A stretch of DNA of 30,848 nucleotides from an uncultured Candidatus Competibacteraceae bacterium (lineage in GTDB: Bacteria; Pseudomonadota; Gammaproteobacteria; Competibacterales; Competibacteraceae), in NCBI GenBank assembly GCA_937960715.1, contig CALGOO010000148.1, positions 1 through 30,848 of the forward strand, read 5' to 3'. The position numbers and the translations under genes were made by a program. Positions 7,553 through 15,628 of this stretch are shown in pieces. The notes under the pieces were generated by a model. It had not been told where the DNA came from. It worked only from the letters and a program-made list of their open reading frames with translations, and did not search any database. Each line of letters opens with the position of its first letter. Position 1 is the stretch's first letter.

Positions 7553-8044
7553 TCAGGACACCTCCTGGCTCCGCGTTCCAGACGCTCGGTTGTACATCTG
7601 AGCGAGATCCAGCACTACCTCCTGCGAGGCGTATAGATAACCGTTGGACTTGAGGTAGGCCAGGGCGTCGGCTTTCTTTCCGGTTTGCGCCAACGCCAAC
7701 ACCATGCCCGCGCATGCGTGGAAATCAGCATGATCCTTGCGAAGCTTTTGAAACTGATCGTCGTCGCCGAATCGGTGCTCGCCCACTCCATGAATCCACT
7801 TGCCTAGCACGCACTGGTCATCCCGCGAGACGGCATCGACGGAAAGAGCCTCGATAGAGTCATTATCGATCACTGCTTGAAGGCGGGTTTTCCATTTTTG
7901 GTGAGCCTCGATCGCGGTGCGAAAATTGAGTCCCGCCGCCTCTTCCTCCGCCAGATCGGTGACCGGTGGCGGGGTCGAGGCTTGCTGGTTTTGATGCTCG
8001 GCTGTCCCACCAAGAAGATTGATCAGCCACAATCTGAAACCCAT
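7553..8044 (-). CDS. Stand-alone CZB (chemoreceptor zinc-binding) domain protein
   Basis: A 163-residue soluble protein. Residues about 40-140 match the CZB fold usually found on chemoreceptors and diguanylate cyclases. The expected 3-His/1-Cys zinc site is visible as H48 (AIEAHQKWK), C78 in the DDQCVLGKWIHG motif, and H105/H109 in HADFHA. Here the domain is alone: there is no methyl-accepting, HAMP, PAS or GGDEF region, only a 40-residue N-terminal extension with a short hydrophobic start (MGFRLWLINLLGG). It may sense zinc or hypochlorous acid and act through a partner, but no chemotaxis gene is nearby. ATG 8044 is chosen for AGGGGA upstream; an in-frame ATG at 8083 would add 13 residues. 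Confidence 0.8.
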   Translation of the reverse strand: MGFRLWLINLLGGTAEHQNQQASTPPPVTDLAEEEAAGLNFRTAIEAHQKWKTRLQAVIDNDSIEALSVDAVSRDDQCVLGKWIHGVGEHRFGDDDQFQKLRKDHADFHACAGMVLALAQTGKKADALAYLKSNGYLYASQEVVLDLAQMYNRASGTRSQEVS

Positions 8045-8426
8045 GTTTGCATTTCCCCTTCGGTTTGAGTTTTGACCTGCCATGAGCTTTTCTCGTTGAG
8101 CGGCGTATTGGCACGCTGACTCAACGGATGGCCTGAGCTGGGGCCGGGGGAAGCCGGAGGGCAAGTAATGGACCAACCTGATTGGGTAAGCCAAAATGTT
8201 TTGTCGTAAAGGGTATTGAACGGTAGAATGCTTTTCAATCAATAGGATGTAATGCATGACCAAGGGGAGGAAGGGAAACAGAGGGAGGAAATGATGTCCA
8301 TTTTGGATGACGGGTCGAATCAAGTTGCTCTTGCTGGTTTCATTTTGAAATCCAATCAGTTTCACTGGTGGAGCATGGCGCGCGAGCCGGCGACTGGCGG
8401 ACGCCAGTCCACCGACGCTTTGCCGG
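8045..8426. other. 382-base intergenic region, no gene recognised
   Basis: This lies between the CZB start and the ATP-grasp stop. No reading frame in it resembles a protein. It contains a short perfect hairpin (arms GACTGGC 8392-8398 and GCCAGTC 8403-8409) just past the ATP-grasp stop, without a T run, that could end that operon. It must also hold the CZB promoter; no convincing -35/-10 pair stands out. The stretch from about 8165 to 8350 is clearly more AT-rich than the flanks. Confidence 0.5.
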
Positions 8427-9908
8427 TTACTTGCCCCGCTTGCGGTCCAGTCGCCAGACGAAATCCTCGATGATCGTGCGGTACAGTTCTTCCTTGAGCA
8501 CCGTATCCTCGACGCCATGATCGATGTTGGGGTTGTCGTTGATTTCGATCACCACCACGCCCTTGGGGGTCTGCTTCAAATCCACTCCATAGAACCCGTT
8601 GCCGATCAGACCGGCGGCCTTGAGCGCGGTCTTGACCACGATTTCCGGTGCGTCCTTGACTTGAAAGGTTTTGGAATCGCCCTCGCGAACACCACGCGCC
8701 GGATTGGATTCATGGTTGTAAATCTGCCAGTGCTCCTTGGACATGAAATACTGACAGACGAATAGCGGCGTCTTGTTGAGAATCCCCACCCGCCAGTCGA
8801 ACTCGGTGTAGAGAAATTCCTGTGCCAGCACCAGATCGGACGATTTGAATAACTTGCCGGCGCTTTCCACCAACTCGGCGCGGTCGTTGACCTTGAACAC
8901 GCCGCGCGAGAACGAACCGTCGGGAATCTTCAGCACGATGGGATAGGCGATCTCGCTGTCCACCCGCTCCAGATTGTCGCGGCGCACGATGACGGTCTTG
9001 GGCGTGCGGATGCGATGGGTGCGCAACAGTTCGTCCAGATAGACCTTGTTGGTGCATTTGAGGATGGAGTCGGGATCGTCGATCACCACCATGCCCTCGC
9101 TTTCCGCCTTCTTGGCGAACTGGTAGGTGTAGTGGTCGATACCGGTGGTTTCGCGGATGAACAGGGCATCGAATTCGGCCAGTCGGCCGTAATCCTTTTT
9201 TTCGATCGGTTCGACGTTGACCCCGCATTCACGGCCGATCTTGATGAACAGTTGCAGTGCCTTGGGGTTGGATGGCGGCAGGGTCTCCTTGGGATTTTGC
9301 AGCATCGCCAGATCGTAGCGGTAGTTGCTGCGCGCCCGCGGCTGCCGCCAGCGCCGACTGAGATAGGTCGTCAGCGCGCCCATGAACATCTCTTCCTGCT
9401 CGACCGACAGCGAATGTAGGTGCAGGGCCTTGATGGTGGCGATGCGCCATTTGCCCTGCAAGCGAAATTCCACCCGCAGCAATGGGGAACGGAAGGCGTC
9501 GAACAGTTGCCGGGCCAGTTCCTGCAATTCCTTGGCCGCGCACTGGCCAAAGCAAATGTCTAGTTCGAAGGCGGTGGCGGTAAAGCCGGGCCGGGGTTTG
9601 CCCAGCACCTGTTGAACGTGGTCGTCCAGGTCCTCGATATCCAGGCTGTAGATGGATTTGCGGCTGAGATCGTTGAGGGTGCGCACGCTGGGGATGACCC
9701 GGTGGCGGCGGGCCTCGGCCAGCAGCGAACAGTAATAGCCGACGCTCAGATAGCGATAGCTGCGGCAGAGATTGAGCACGCGCAGGTTGCGGCCGGTGGA
9801 GGAGTATTCGGGCTTGGCCAGATAGTCCTTGGCGGCGACGACGGGCAGGTTGGGAAAATGCGCTTTCCAGTCGGTGGGGTTTTCCACCAGGATGATGTGA
9901 TCGGCCAT
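8427..9908 (-). CDS. RimK-family ATP-grasp ligase with RLAN-type N-terminal domain
   Basis: A 493-residue protein. The N-terminal part (about 1-160, including RVLNLCRSYRYLSVGYY) matches the RLAN domain that precedes some RimK-like ligases. The C-terminal half (about 280-490) is an ATP-grasp domain with VLKIPDGSFSRGVF as the nucleotide-binding loop region and VVVIEINDNPNIDHG at the end. In the latter, E455 and N457 are the expected magnesium ligands. ATP-grasp enzymes of this type join an amino acid to a carboxylate through an acyl phosphate, as RimK adds glutamates to ribosomal protein S6. Substrate here is unknown. It is the second gene of a two-gene unit 38 bases after the GNAT/C39 fusion gene. 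This pairing was described for RLAN ATP-grasp proteins in comparative genomics of amidoligases. No strong Shine-Dalgarno is seen at the correct distance from the start at 9908. Confidence 0.9.
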   Translation of the reverse strand: MADHIILVENPTDWKAHFPNLPVVAAKDYLAKPEYSSTGRNLRVLNLCRSYRYLSVGYYCSLLAEARRHRVIPSVRTLNDLSRKSIYSLDIEDLDDHVQQVLGKPRPGFTATAFELDICFGQCAAKELQELARQLFDAFRSPLLRVEFRLQGKWRIATIKALHLHSLSVEQEEMFMGALTTYLSRRWRQPRARSNYRYDLAMLQNPKETLPPSNPKALQLFIKIGRECGVNVEPIEKKDYGRLAEFDALFIRETTGIDHYTYQFAKKAESEGMVVIDDPDSILKCTNKVYLDELLRTHRIRTPKTVIVRRDNLERVDSEIAYPIVLKIPDGSFSRGVFKVNDRAELVESAGKLFKSSDLVLAQEFLYTEFDWRVGILNKTPLFVCQYFMSKEHWQIYNHESNPARGVREGDSKTFQVKDAPEIVVKTALKAAGLIGNGFYGVDLKQTPKGVVVIEINDNPNIDHGVEDTVLKEELYRTIIEDFVWRLDRKRGK

Positions 9909-9946
9909 CGGTTGAACTCGGCGCTCCTGACGCCGTGGAGAAGTGG

Positions 9947-11074
9947 TTAAGGCAGTGATGGCGCCGCCGGTTCCGGCCGGCGGTGGGAACGGTAGAGAAT
10001 CAGCACGGCTTTTTGCCCGGCCTTGCCATAACGGGCCATGCGCTGGAATTCCCGGTGCGGGATCGGCATGTTGACGGAGTCGCTGAGGGTCTCGCCGGCT
10101 TCGCTGTTGACCAGCGGGTCATGAACGTAGATGTAGTGGTCGTCGAAACCGGTGACTACCACCCAATGCGGAAAGCGCTCGCCGTAGATGCGGTAGGAAC
10201 TGATCAGCACCAGCGGGATGCCGCCGGTGTCGAACTTGCGCCGCAACTCGTCCACGCCCAGACTGCCGCGATGCAGCGAGACCGGCAGGCGGTTCAGTTC
10301 CTCGATCCAGTCTTCCTGCACCAGCCGCATGACTTCCTTTTTTTCCAGGCTGCGCACCGAATCCACCAGAAACACGCCGTCCTCGTTGACGTGGATCTCC
10401 AGCTCAAAACCGCGCCGGTAGGCGGCCAGCGCCAGGCCGTAGGGACCGCAACCGCCGTGGCCGGAGGTCATGAAGATGGTGGTGGCCTCGCGCCACAGTC
10501 GCAGTTCCAGCTTGCGGTCAAGCTCAAGGGTCGGACCCAGCGCCTTCATCGCCATCATCAGCGCCGCCGGACCGCAGGTGAAATCGAGCGTCTGTCGATA
10601 GTAGGGCACCTTGACCAGATCGGCGCGCAAGTGCGGGACCAACCGCTTTTCGAAGCGCAGCGCGGCCATGTGGTCTTCGTAGTAGTCCAGCACTTCCTTG
10701 AACTGGCGGTAGCCGTGGCGGCGAAACAGGCTTAGCGAGGCGGGGTTGTCGCGGCGCACTTCCAGCCGCATGGACACGCAGTCGCGTTCCAGCGCGGCTT
10801 CCTCGGCGGCTTCCAGCAGCCGGTCGCCAATACCACGCCGGACGAAGTCGGGGTGGACCGCAATGGAGTAGAGCCGGGCCATGGACGTTCCTTGCGAGAA
10901 CAACAGCAGTACATAACCACGAATGCCGCCGGCGACCTCGTCCACCAAGGTAGTGGCGTGACCCCGCGTCAACAGATGGCGAAAGTTGCGGCGCGACAGA
11001 CGGTCGGTGCTGAAACATTGTTGTTCGATGGTCAGCAGGGCCGGCAGGTCATCCAGGGTGGCAAGACGCGGCAT
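9947..11074 (-). CDS. GNAT acetyltransferase fused to C39-like cysteine peptidase
   Basis: A 375-residue two-domain protein. Residues about 1-150 are a RimI-like GNAT acetyltransferase, with the acetyl-CoA loop in VHPDFVRRGIGDRLLE and the C-terminal RRDNPASLSLFRRHGY motif. Residues about 155-370 are a papain-like/C39-like peptidase. C167 in DFTCGPAAL, H303 in PHWVVVTGF and D319 in YVHDPL form a complete putative triad. No ABC transporter domain is present, unlike bacteriocin C39 exporters. The adjacent ATP-grasp ligase suggests a system in which a peptide or amino acid is ligated, acetylated and trimmed; that is inference from architecture. The ATG at 11074 gives a normal GNAT N-terminus (PRLATLDDL); a TTG two codons upstream is possible. 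No clear Shine-Dalgarno. It diverges from argE across about 150 bases. Confidence 0.9.
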   Translation of the reverse strand: MPRLATLDDLPALLTIEQQCFSTDRLSRRNFRHLLTRGHATTLVDEVAGGIRGYVLLLFSQGTSMARLYSIAVHPDFVRRGIGDRLLEAAEEAALERDCVSMRLEVRRDNPASLSLFRRHGYRQFKEVLDYYEDHMAALRFEKRLVPHLRADLVKVPYYRQTLDFTCGPAALMMAMKALGPTLELDRKLELRLWREATTIFMTSGHGGCGPYGLALAAYRRGFELEIHVNEDGVFLVDSVRSLEKKEVMRLVQEDWIEELNRLPVSLHRGSLGVDELRRKFDTGGIPLVLISSYRIYGERFPHWVVVTGFDDHYIYVHDPLVNSEAGETLSDSVNMPIPHREFQRMARYGKAGQKAVLILYRSHRRPEPAAPSLP

Positions 11075-11226
11075 GGTCAATCAAAGGAGAATGGAACGGA
11101 GGCGGTCCTGGGTGAAGGGAGCGGAAAGCACGGCCTGGAGACGCGGCCAGCGCAAGCGCGGGGGTAGCTACCGATGATTATTGTTATTATCACGCAGCGC
11201 CAACCGTTATCGCCAGTGAAAATCTC

Positions 11227-12396
11227 ATGCCGACACGTTCGTTTCCTCTGCTGGATCGGATCCGCCAATTAATCGCGATACCCTCGGTCAGCAGCGTGTC
11301 GCCGTCGTTCGACCAGAGCAATCGGCCGGTGATCGATCTGCTGGCCGGTTGGCTGGAGGACGCCGGTTTCGCGGTGCGGATCGAACCGCTGCCCGGCCAG
11401 CCGGACAAGGCCAATCTGATCGCTACCCTGGGCCACGGATCGGGCGGGCTGGTGCTGGCCGGCCATACCGACACCGTGCCGTTCGACGCCGGTCGCTGGC
11501 GGCACGACCCGTTCGGTGGGACGGTGGCGGATGGGCGGATTTACGGACTGGGTGCGGCCGACATGAAGTCGTTTCTAGCCTTGGCCATCGCGGCGGCGGC
11601 GGAGTTGCGGGGCAACGATCTGCGTCAGCCACTGGTGATCTTGGCCACGGCCGACGAGGAGAGCAGCATGGCGGGCGCCCGGGCGCTGGCGGCGGCGGGC
11701 CGACCGCTGGGACGATATGCCTTGATCGGCGAGCCGACCGGGTTGAAGCCGGTGCGGTTGCACAAGGGCATTTTAATGGAGGCGATCCGGCTGGAAGGAA
11801 AATCGGGCCATTCCAGCAATCCGGCGTTGGGAATCAACGCACTGGAGGGGATGCACCGGGTCATCGGCGAGTTGCTGCGCTGGCGGGCGGAGTTGCAGGC
11901 GCGCTATCGCAATCCGCTGTTCGATGTGGCTGTGCCGACGCTCAATCTGGGGCGCATTCACGGCGGCGACAATCCGAACCGGATTTGCGCCGACTGTGAA
12001 TTGCACATCGACATCCGGCCCTTGCCGGGGATGACGCTGGCCGGAGTGCGCGACGAACTGCATGGCCGGTTGACCCGGTTGCTGGCGAGCAGCGAGCTGA
12101 AGCTGAGCTTTTTGCCGTTGTTCGAGGGCATCGAGGCGATGGAGACCCCAGCGACGGCGGCCATCGTGCGGGCAACCGAGGAACTGACGGGCACGGCGGC
12201 GGGCGCGGTGGGTTTTGGCACCGAGGGGCCGTATCTGAACGCGCTGGGGATGGAGACGGTGATTCTGGGTCCCGGTGGAGTGGAGTGCGCGCATCAGCCG
12301 GACGAGTTCTTGTCGCTGGCGATGATCGAACCGACGCTGAGACTGCTGCGGGGATTGATCGGTCGGTTTTGTCGCCAGCCGGCGAGTGGTGAATAG
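11227..12396 (+). CDS. argE: Acetylornithine deacetylase
   Basis: A 389-residue M20-family zinc hydrolase close in length to E. coli ArgE. It removes the acetyl group from N-acetylornithine to give ornithine in cytoplasmic arginine synthesis. The di-zinc site is complete: H80 and D82 in GHTDTVP, D112 in GAADMKS, E145 beside the general base E144 in DEESSMAG, E169 in IGEPTGL, and H356 in ECAHQPDEF. The interrupted dimerisation domain (about 180-290) contains GKSGHSSNP. Other M20 enzymes (DapE, succinyl-diaminopimelate) are less likely given the GEPT and KGILMEAI patterns. The ribosome binding site is weak. It converges with the AlkA-type gene across 24 bases. Confidence 0.9.
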   Translation: MPTRSFPLLDRIRQLIAIPSVSSVSPSFDQSNRPVIDLLAGWLEDAGFAVRIEPLPGQPDKANLIATLGHGSGGLVLAGHTDTVPFDAGRWRHDPFGGTVADGRIYGLGAADMKSFLALAIAAAAELRGNDLRQPLVILATADEESSMAGARALAAAGRPLGRYALIGEPTGLKPVRLHKGILMEAIRLEGKSGHSSNPALGINALEGMHRVIGELLRWRAELQARYRNPLFDVAVPTLNLGRIHGGDNPNRICADCELHIDIRPLPGMTLAGVRDELHGRLTRLLASSELKLSFLPLFEGIEAMETPATAAIVRATEELTGTAAGAVGFGTEGPYLNALGMETVILGPGGVECAHQPDEFLSLAMIEPTLRLLRGLIGRFCRQPASGE

Positions 12397-12420
12397 GGTC
12401 GCGGCGAACGGGTTCCGTGG

Positions 12421-13056
12421 TTAGCCTTTCGGAACCTGCCACAGATACCAGGCGGCGACCGTGCGGTACGGACGCCAGGACTGGCCGATTTCCGCCAGTT
12501 GCCTGGGAGTGGGCGCGGCAGCCCAGCCCTTGAGCCGGCGATAACCTTCGCGCACGCCGTAATCGTCCACGGGCAGGACGTCCGGTCGCCCCAGGCTGAA
12601 GATCAGCAGCATTTCCACCGTCCAGCGGCCGACGCCGCGCAACACCGTCAGCCGTTCGATCAATGCCTCGTCGGACAATGCGAGCGCCTGGACGCGAGTG
12701 GGAATCACTCCGTCCAGCGCGGCTTGGGCGATGCCGCGAATGGCGGCGAGTTTGGTGGCTGAAAAGCCGCACGCGCGTTGTTGGGCAGGCTCGGTGGCGA
12801 GCAATTGTTCGGGCGATGGAAACGCCGCGCCGGGGTACAGCGCCAGCAACCGGGCCAGGATGGCGTCGCCCGCCTTGGCGTGAAGTTGCTGGTAAGCGAT
12901 GGCGCGCACCAGGGCTTCGTAAGGCTCGCGGGCTTGCCGAAGCCGAAGCTGGCAAGGGCCGATGCCGGCAATATGACGCTGCCAATCCTCATCCAGGCTG
13001 GCGAGATATGCCGTCGCCTGGTGGGGAAATGCCGTCGGGGTTTCCGCCTCGGTCAT
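12421..13056 (-). CDS. DNA-3-methyladenine glycosylase II-type enzyme (AlkA family, HhH-GPD)
   Basis: A 211-residue helix-hairpin-helix base-excision glycosylase. The hairpin is LRGVGRWTVEMLL, and the catalytic Asp is D165 in LPVDDYGVREG. The AlkA-type region IAYQQLHAKAGDAILARLL lies in the N-terminal half. Such enzymes remove alkylated purines, and broader substrates, from DNA. It lacks the N-terminal TBP-like domain of E. coli AlkA (282 aa) and resembles the shorter bacterial/yeast MAG1-type members. The gene follows phaC on the same strand after 104 bases that contain a strong hairpin, so it may be transcribed separately. Confidence 0.9.
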   Translation of the reverse strand: MTEAETPTAFPHQATAYLASLDEDWQRHIAGIGPCQLRLRQAREPYEALVRAIAYQQLHAKAGDAILARLLALYPGAAFPSPEQLLATEPAQQRACGFSATKLAAIRGIAQAALDGVIPTRVQALALSDEALIERLTVLRGVGRWTVEMLLIFSLGRPDVLPVDDYGVREGYRRLKGWAAAPTPRQLAEIGQSWRPYRTVAAWYLWQVPKG

Positions 13057-13122
13057 CGTTTTTGGTCTTCAGGGGTCTGGAAGGACAGGTCGGGGGCGGC
13101 GGAACTTTGGGAAAGCGGGGGA

Positions 13123-13148
13123 ACGCGCGGCATCCGACCGCCGCGCGT
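13123..13148 (-). terminator. GC-rich hairpin after phaC, possible terminator
   Basis: ACGCGCGGC (13123-13131) and GCCGCGCGT (13140-13148) form a perfect nine-pair stem with an eight-base loop, 12 bases past the phaC stop on the minus strand. No T run follows, so it is a weak intrinsic terminator or an mRNA 3'-end stabiliser. Confidence 0.45.
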
Positions 13149-13160
13149 CCAGCGGCGCCA

Positions 13161-14969
13161 CTATTGATCGTAGCGCATCTTGACGTAAGAACCCGGCGCG
13201 TCCTCGATGGGTTGCAGCTTGCCGTCGCCGGGCGTGCGCGCGGGTACTTGCGGGCCGGCATGGGGTTGCAGCCAGGCCAGCCAGTCCGGCCACCAGGAGC
13301 CCTCCTGCTTGACCGCGCCCTTGAACCAGTCGTCCGGATTCGGCGGGGTTTTGGGATTGAGCCAGAAGCCGTACTTGTCGGACGAGGCGGGATTGATGAC
13401 TCCGGCGATGTGGCCAGAACCGCTCAGCACGAATTTCACCGAGCCGCCGACCAATTGGGTGCCGGCGTAGGTGGATTTCCACGGCGCGATGTGATCCTCG
13501 TAGGCCGACAGGAAGCAGACCGGCGCCTTGATCTTGCGCAGATCGATAGGTACACCCGCCAAGGTGATGCCACCCGGCTCGCGCAGCAGGTTTTTCTGGT
13601 ACATGTTGCGGATGTAGAAGCTGTGCATGTCCCGCGGCATCCGGGTGGAATCGGAATTCCAGTACAGCAGGTCGAAGGGGTAGGGGTCCTTGCCGAGCAG
13701 GTAATTGTTGACCACGAAGTACCAGATCAGGTCGTTGGCGCGCATCATGCTGAATACGCCGGCCATCTGGCTGCCGTCCAGATAACCCCGCTCGCCCATC
13801 TGTTTCTCCAGCAGGGTGATCAATTCCTCGTCGATGAAGACTTCCAGTTCGCCCGGTTCGCTGAAATCGGTCATGCAGGCGAAGCAGATGGCGCTTTGCA
13901 CCCGCTTGTCCTTCTTGGCCGCCAGATAGGCCAGCGTGGCGAGCAGGATGGTGCCGCCCAGGCAATAGCCGGCGGCGTTGATCTCGCGCTCGCCGGTGGC
14001 CTGCTCGATGGCGTTCATCCCCTCCACGATGGCCAGCATGTAGTCCTCGAACTTCTTGTGCGCCAGCCGCTCGTCCGGGTTGATCCAGGAGGTCATGAAC
14101 ACCGTGAAGCCCTGATCCACCATCCACTTGACCATGGAGTTCTTAGGCCGCATGTCCATGATGTAAAACTTGTTGATCCAGGGCGAGACGAACAGGAACG
14201 GCCGTTGATGGACGGTCGGCGTGCTGGGAGCGTACTGAATCAGTTGCAGCAACTCGTTCTGGAAGACGACCTTGCCCGGCGTGACCGCGATGTTCTCGCC
14301 CGGCTTGAACGCTTCGAGATCGGTCATCTTGATCTGCAACTGGCCGCGCCCCCGTTCCAGATCCGCCAGCAGGTTTTGCAAACCCTTGACCAGGTTGTCG
14401 CCGCCGGAATCGAGGGTGGCCGCGAGCACGGTGGGATTGGTGTGGACGAAGTTGGTGGGCGCCATCGCGTCCACGAACTGGCGGGTATAGAACTGCACCT
14501 TGCGGGCGGTCTTGTCGTCCAGCCCCTCGACCTGATGGACCAGTCCCTGCACGCTGTCGGCGGCCAGCAGATAGGACTGCTTGATGAAATCGAACACGGC
14601 GTTTTCCGCCCATTGCTGGTCGGCGAAGCGTTTGTCGCCGGGCGGCGGCTTGATGACCGGCTCGGTTTCGTGGCCGAGCATCCGCTTGGAGGCGGACTGC
14701 CAGAGATCGAGAGTGTTTTTCCAGAAACCGATCTGGGCCTCGATCAACTTTTCTGGATTTTTTAGTAAGTTATCGAAAAATTCCTGAAACGATTTGCCGA
14801 CGATGGCGGGGTCGATCAGCGGAACCTGATCGTTACGTTCCTGGCGCTTGAGGTATTCCTGCAACACCCGCTGGCTCTGTTCGATGATCTTGGAAAAATT
14901 CTGGGCCAGCTTGTTGAGATCGGCGGCGGTCTTGGCGTCGGGAGCGGACGCCTTGGTGGTCTCGGTCAT
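13161..14969 (-). CDS. phaC: Class I poly(3-hydroxyalkanoate) synthase
   Basis: A 602-residue PHA synthase that polymerises (R)-3-hydroxyacyl-CoA on the granule surface. The N-terminal region (about 1-230) is the poorly conserved class I domain. The alpha/beta-hydrolase core carries the lipase-like box GYCLGG with nucleophile C336, D492 in SAYEDHIAPW and H520 in GSGHIAGVINP. The D-to-H spacing of 28 equals that of Cupriavidus PhaC. Length and the single-chain layout fit class I rather than class III (PhaC/PhaE). The ATG at 14969 is fixed by AAGGAGG six bases upstream (complement of 14976-14982), so an upstream in-frame extension of 12 codons is rejected. No phaA, phaB or phaR is adjacent; the phasin lies about 8 kb away. 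It is downstream of the Uma2 gene with a 50-base gap. Confidence 0.97.
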   Translation of the reverse strand: MTETTKASAPDAKTAADLNKLAQNFSKIIEQSQRVLQEYLKRQERNDQVPLIDPAIVGKSFQEFFDNLLKNPEKLIEAQIGFWKNTLDLWQSASKRMLGHETEPVIKPPPGDKRFADQQWAENAVFDFIKQSYLLAADSVQGLVHQVEGLDDKTARKVQFYTRQFVDAMAPTNFVHTNPTVLAATLDSGGDNLVKGLQNLLADLERGRGQLQIKMTDLEAFKPGENIAVTPGKVVFQNELLQLIQYAPSTPTVHQRPFLFVSPWINKFYIMDMRPKNSMVKWMVDQGFTVFMTSWINPDERLAHKKFEDYMLAIVEGMNAIEQATGEREINAAGYCLGGTILLATLAYLAAKKDKRVQSAICFACMTDFSEPGELEVFIDEELITLLEKQMGERGYLDGSQMAGVFSMMRANDLIWYFVVNNYLLGKDPYPFDLLYWNSDSTRMPRDMHSFYIRNMYQKNLLREPGGITLAGVPIDLRKIKAPVCFLSAYEDHIAPWKSTYAGTQLVGGSVKFVLSGSGHIAGVINPASSDKYGFWLNPKTPPNPDDWFKGAVKQEGSWWPDWLAWLQPHAGPQVPARTPGDGKLQPIEDAPGSYVKMRYDQ

Positions 14970-15002
14970 GGGATGCCTCCTTAAAAAAGGACGGTAACCC
15001 CA

Positions 15003-15014
15003 CAACTATAGTTG
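15003..15014. repeat. 12-bp perfect palindrome upstream of phaC
   Basis: CAACTATAGTTG is perfectly palindromic, 33 bases before the phaC start. On the minus strand it includes TATAGT, a plausible -10 element, so a bound regulator would cover a phaC promoter. No good -35 is seen at 17 bases. It could instead be chance. Confidence 0.4.
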
Positions 15015-15019
15015 AAAAC

Positions 15020-15613
15020 TCAGGGCGGGGTCGGTTCGGGTTTGGCGAAGACCACGCGCTCGTACACCTCGGCCAGGGACAACGCGCAGCCGATGGTGGA
15101 GATTTCGACTTGGGCGTCGAGACCGTCGGTGGCCGAGTAGAGCCAGCGCCCATCCGGTTGCCGCTGGTAGTGCTCGATGCGCGGCTGGTCCTGAGCGACC
15201 AGCAGATAATCGCTCAACGATTGCAACGCGCGGTAGTGGGCGAATTTTTCGCCCCGGTCATAAGCCGCCGTGCTATCCGACAACACTTCGATGATGACCG
15301 TGGGATTGAGCAGGGTATCAACTTGGGCATCTTCAAATCGGGGTTCGCCACAGACGACTACGACATCCGGATAGGTGTACAGGCCGGTGGGGCTGACCTT
15401 GACCCGCATGTCGTTGACATAACCGCGACAGGGTTTTTTATCGAGTTGGTTACCGATGCGCCGCGCCAGATTAAATACAATCGTGTTGTGTTCCTCGCTG
15501 GCGCCACTCATGGCATAGATGCGCCCGTTCAGATACTCGCTCTTGATTTCGGCAGTGCGTTCCAGTGCCAGATAGTCGACGGCGGTGATGAATTGTTCAG
15601 CCAGTTGGGACAT
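15020..15613 (-). CDS. Uma2 family (DUF820) PD-(D/E)XK nuclease-like protein
   Basis: A 197-residue member of the Uma2/DUF820 family, which has a restriction-endonuclease-like fold and is abundant in cyanobacteria and some proteobacteria. Its role is unknown. The PD-(D/E)XK core is intact: E27 in EYLNGRIY, D83 in TYPDVVVV, E109 in VIIEVLS and K123 in DRGEKFAHYRAL. The start ATG at 15613 has GGAGG at seven bases' spacing. It lies 15 bases after hemL and 50 before phaC on the same strand, so it is probably transcribed with the thiD-thiE-hemL genes. This is most likely an accessory insertion, since nothing links it to tetrapyrrole or PHA metabolism. Confidence 0.88.
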   Translation of the reverse strand: MSQLAEQFITAVDYLALERTAEIKSEYLNGRIYAMSGASEEHNTIVFNLARRIGNQLDKKPCRGYVNDMRVKVSPTGLYTYPDVVVVCGEPRFEDAQVDTLLNPTVIIEVLSDSTAAYDRGEKFAHYRALQSLSDYLLVAQDQPRIEHYQRQPDGRWLYSATDGLDAQVEISTIGCALSLAEVYERVVFAKPEPTPP

Positions 15614-15628
15614 GGCGAATCCTCCAGG

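Noticed and set aside
8252..8473. Possible 73-residue plus-strand protein in the CZB/ATP-grasp gap
   Set aside because: GGAGG-like sequence occurs before internal ATGs, but the frame runs into the ATP-grasp 3' end and its translation resembles nothing.
12663..14765. A 700-codon open frame on the plus strand opposite phaC
   Set aside because: It is antisense to phaC, which has complete catalytic motifs and a perfect ribosome site. The plus-strand translation has no family features.
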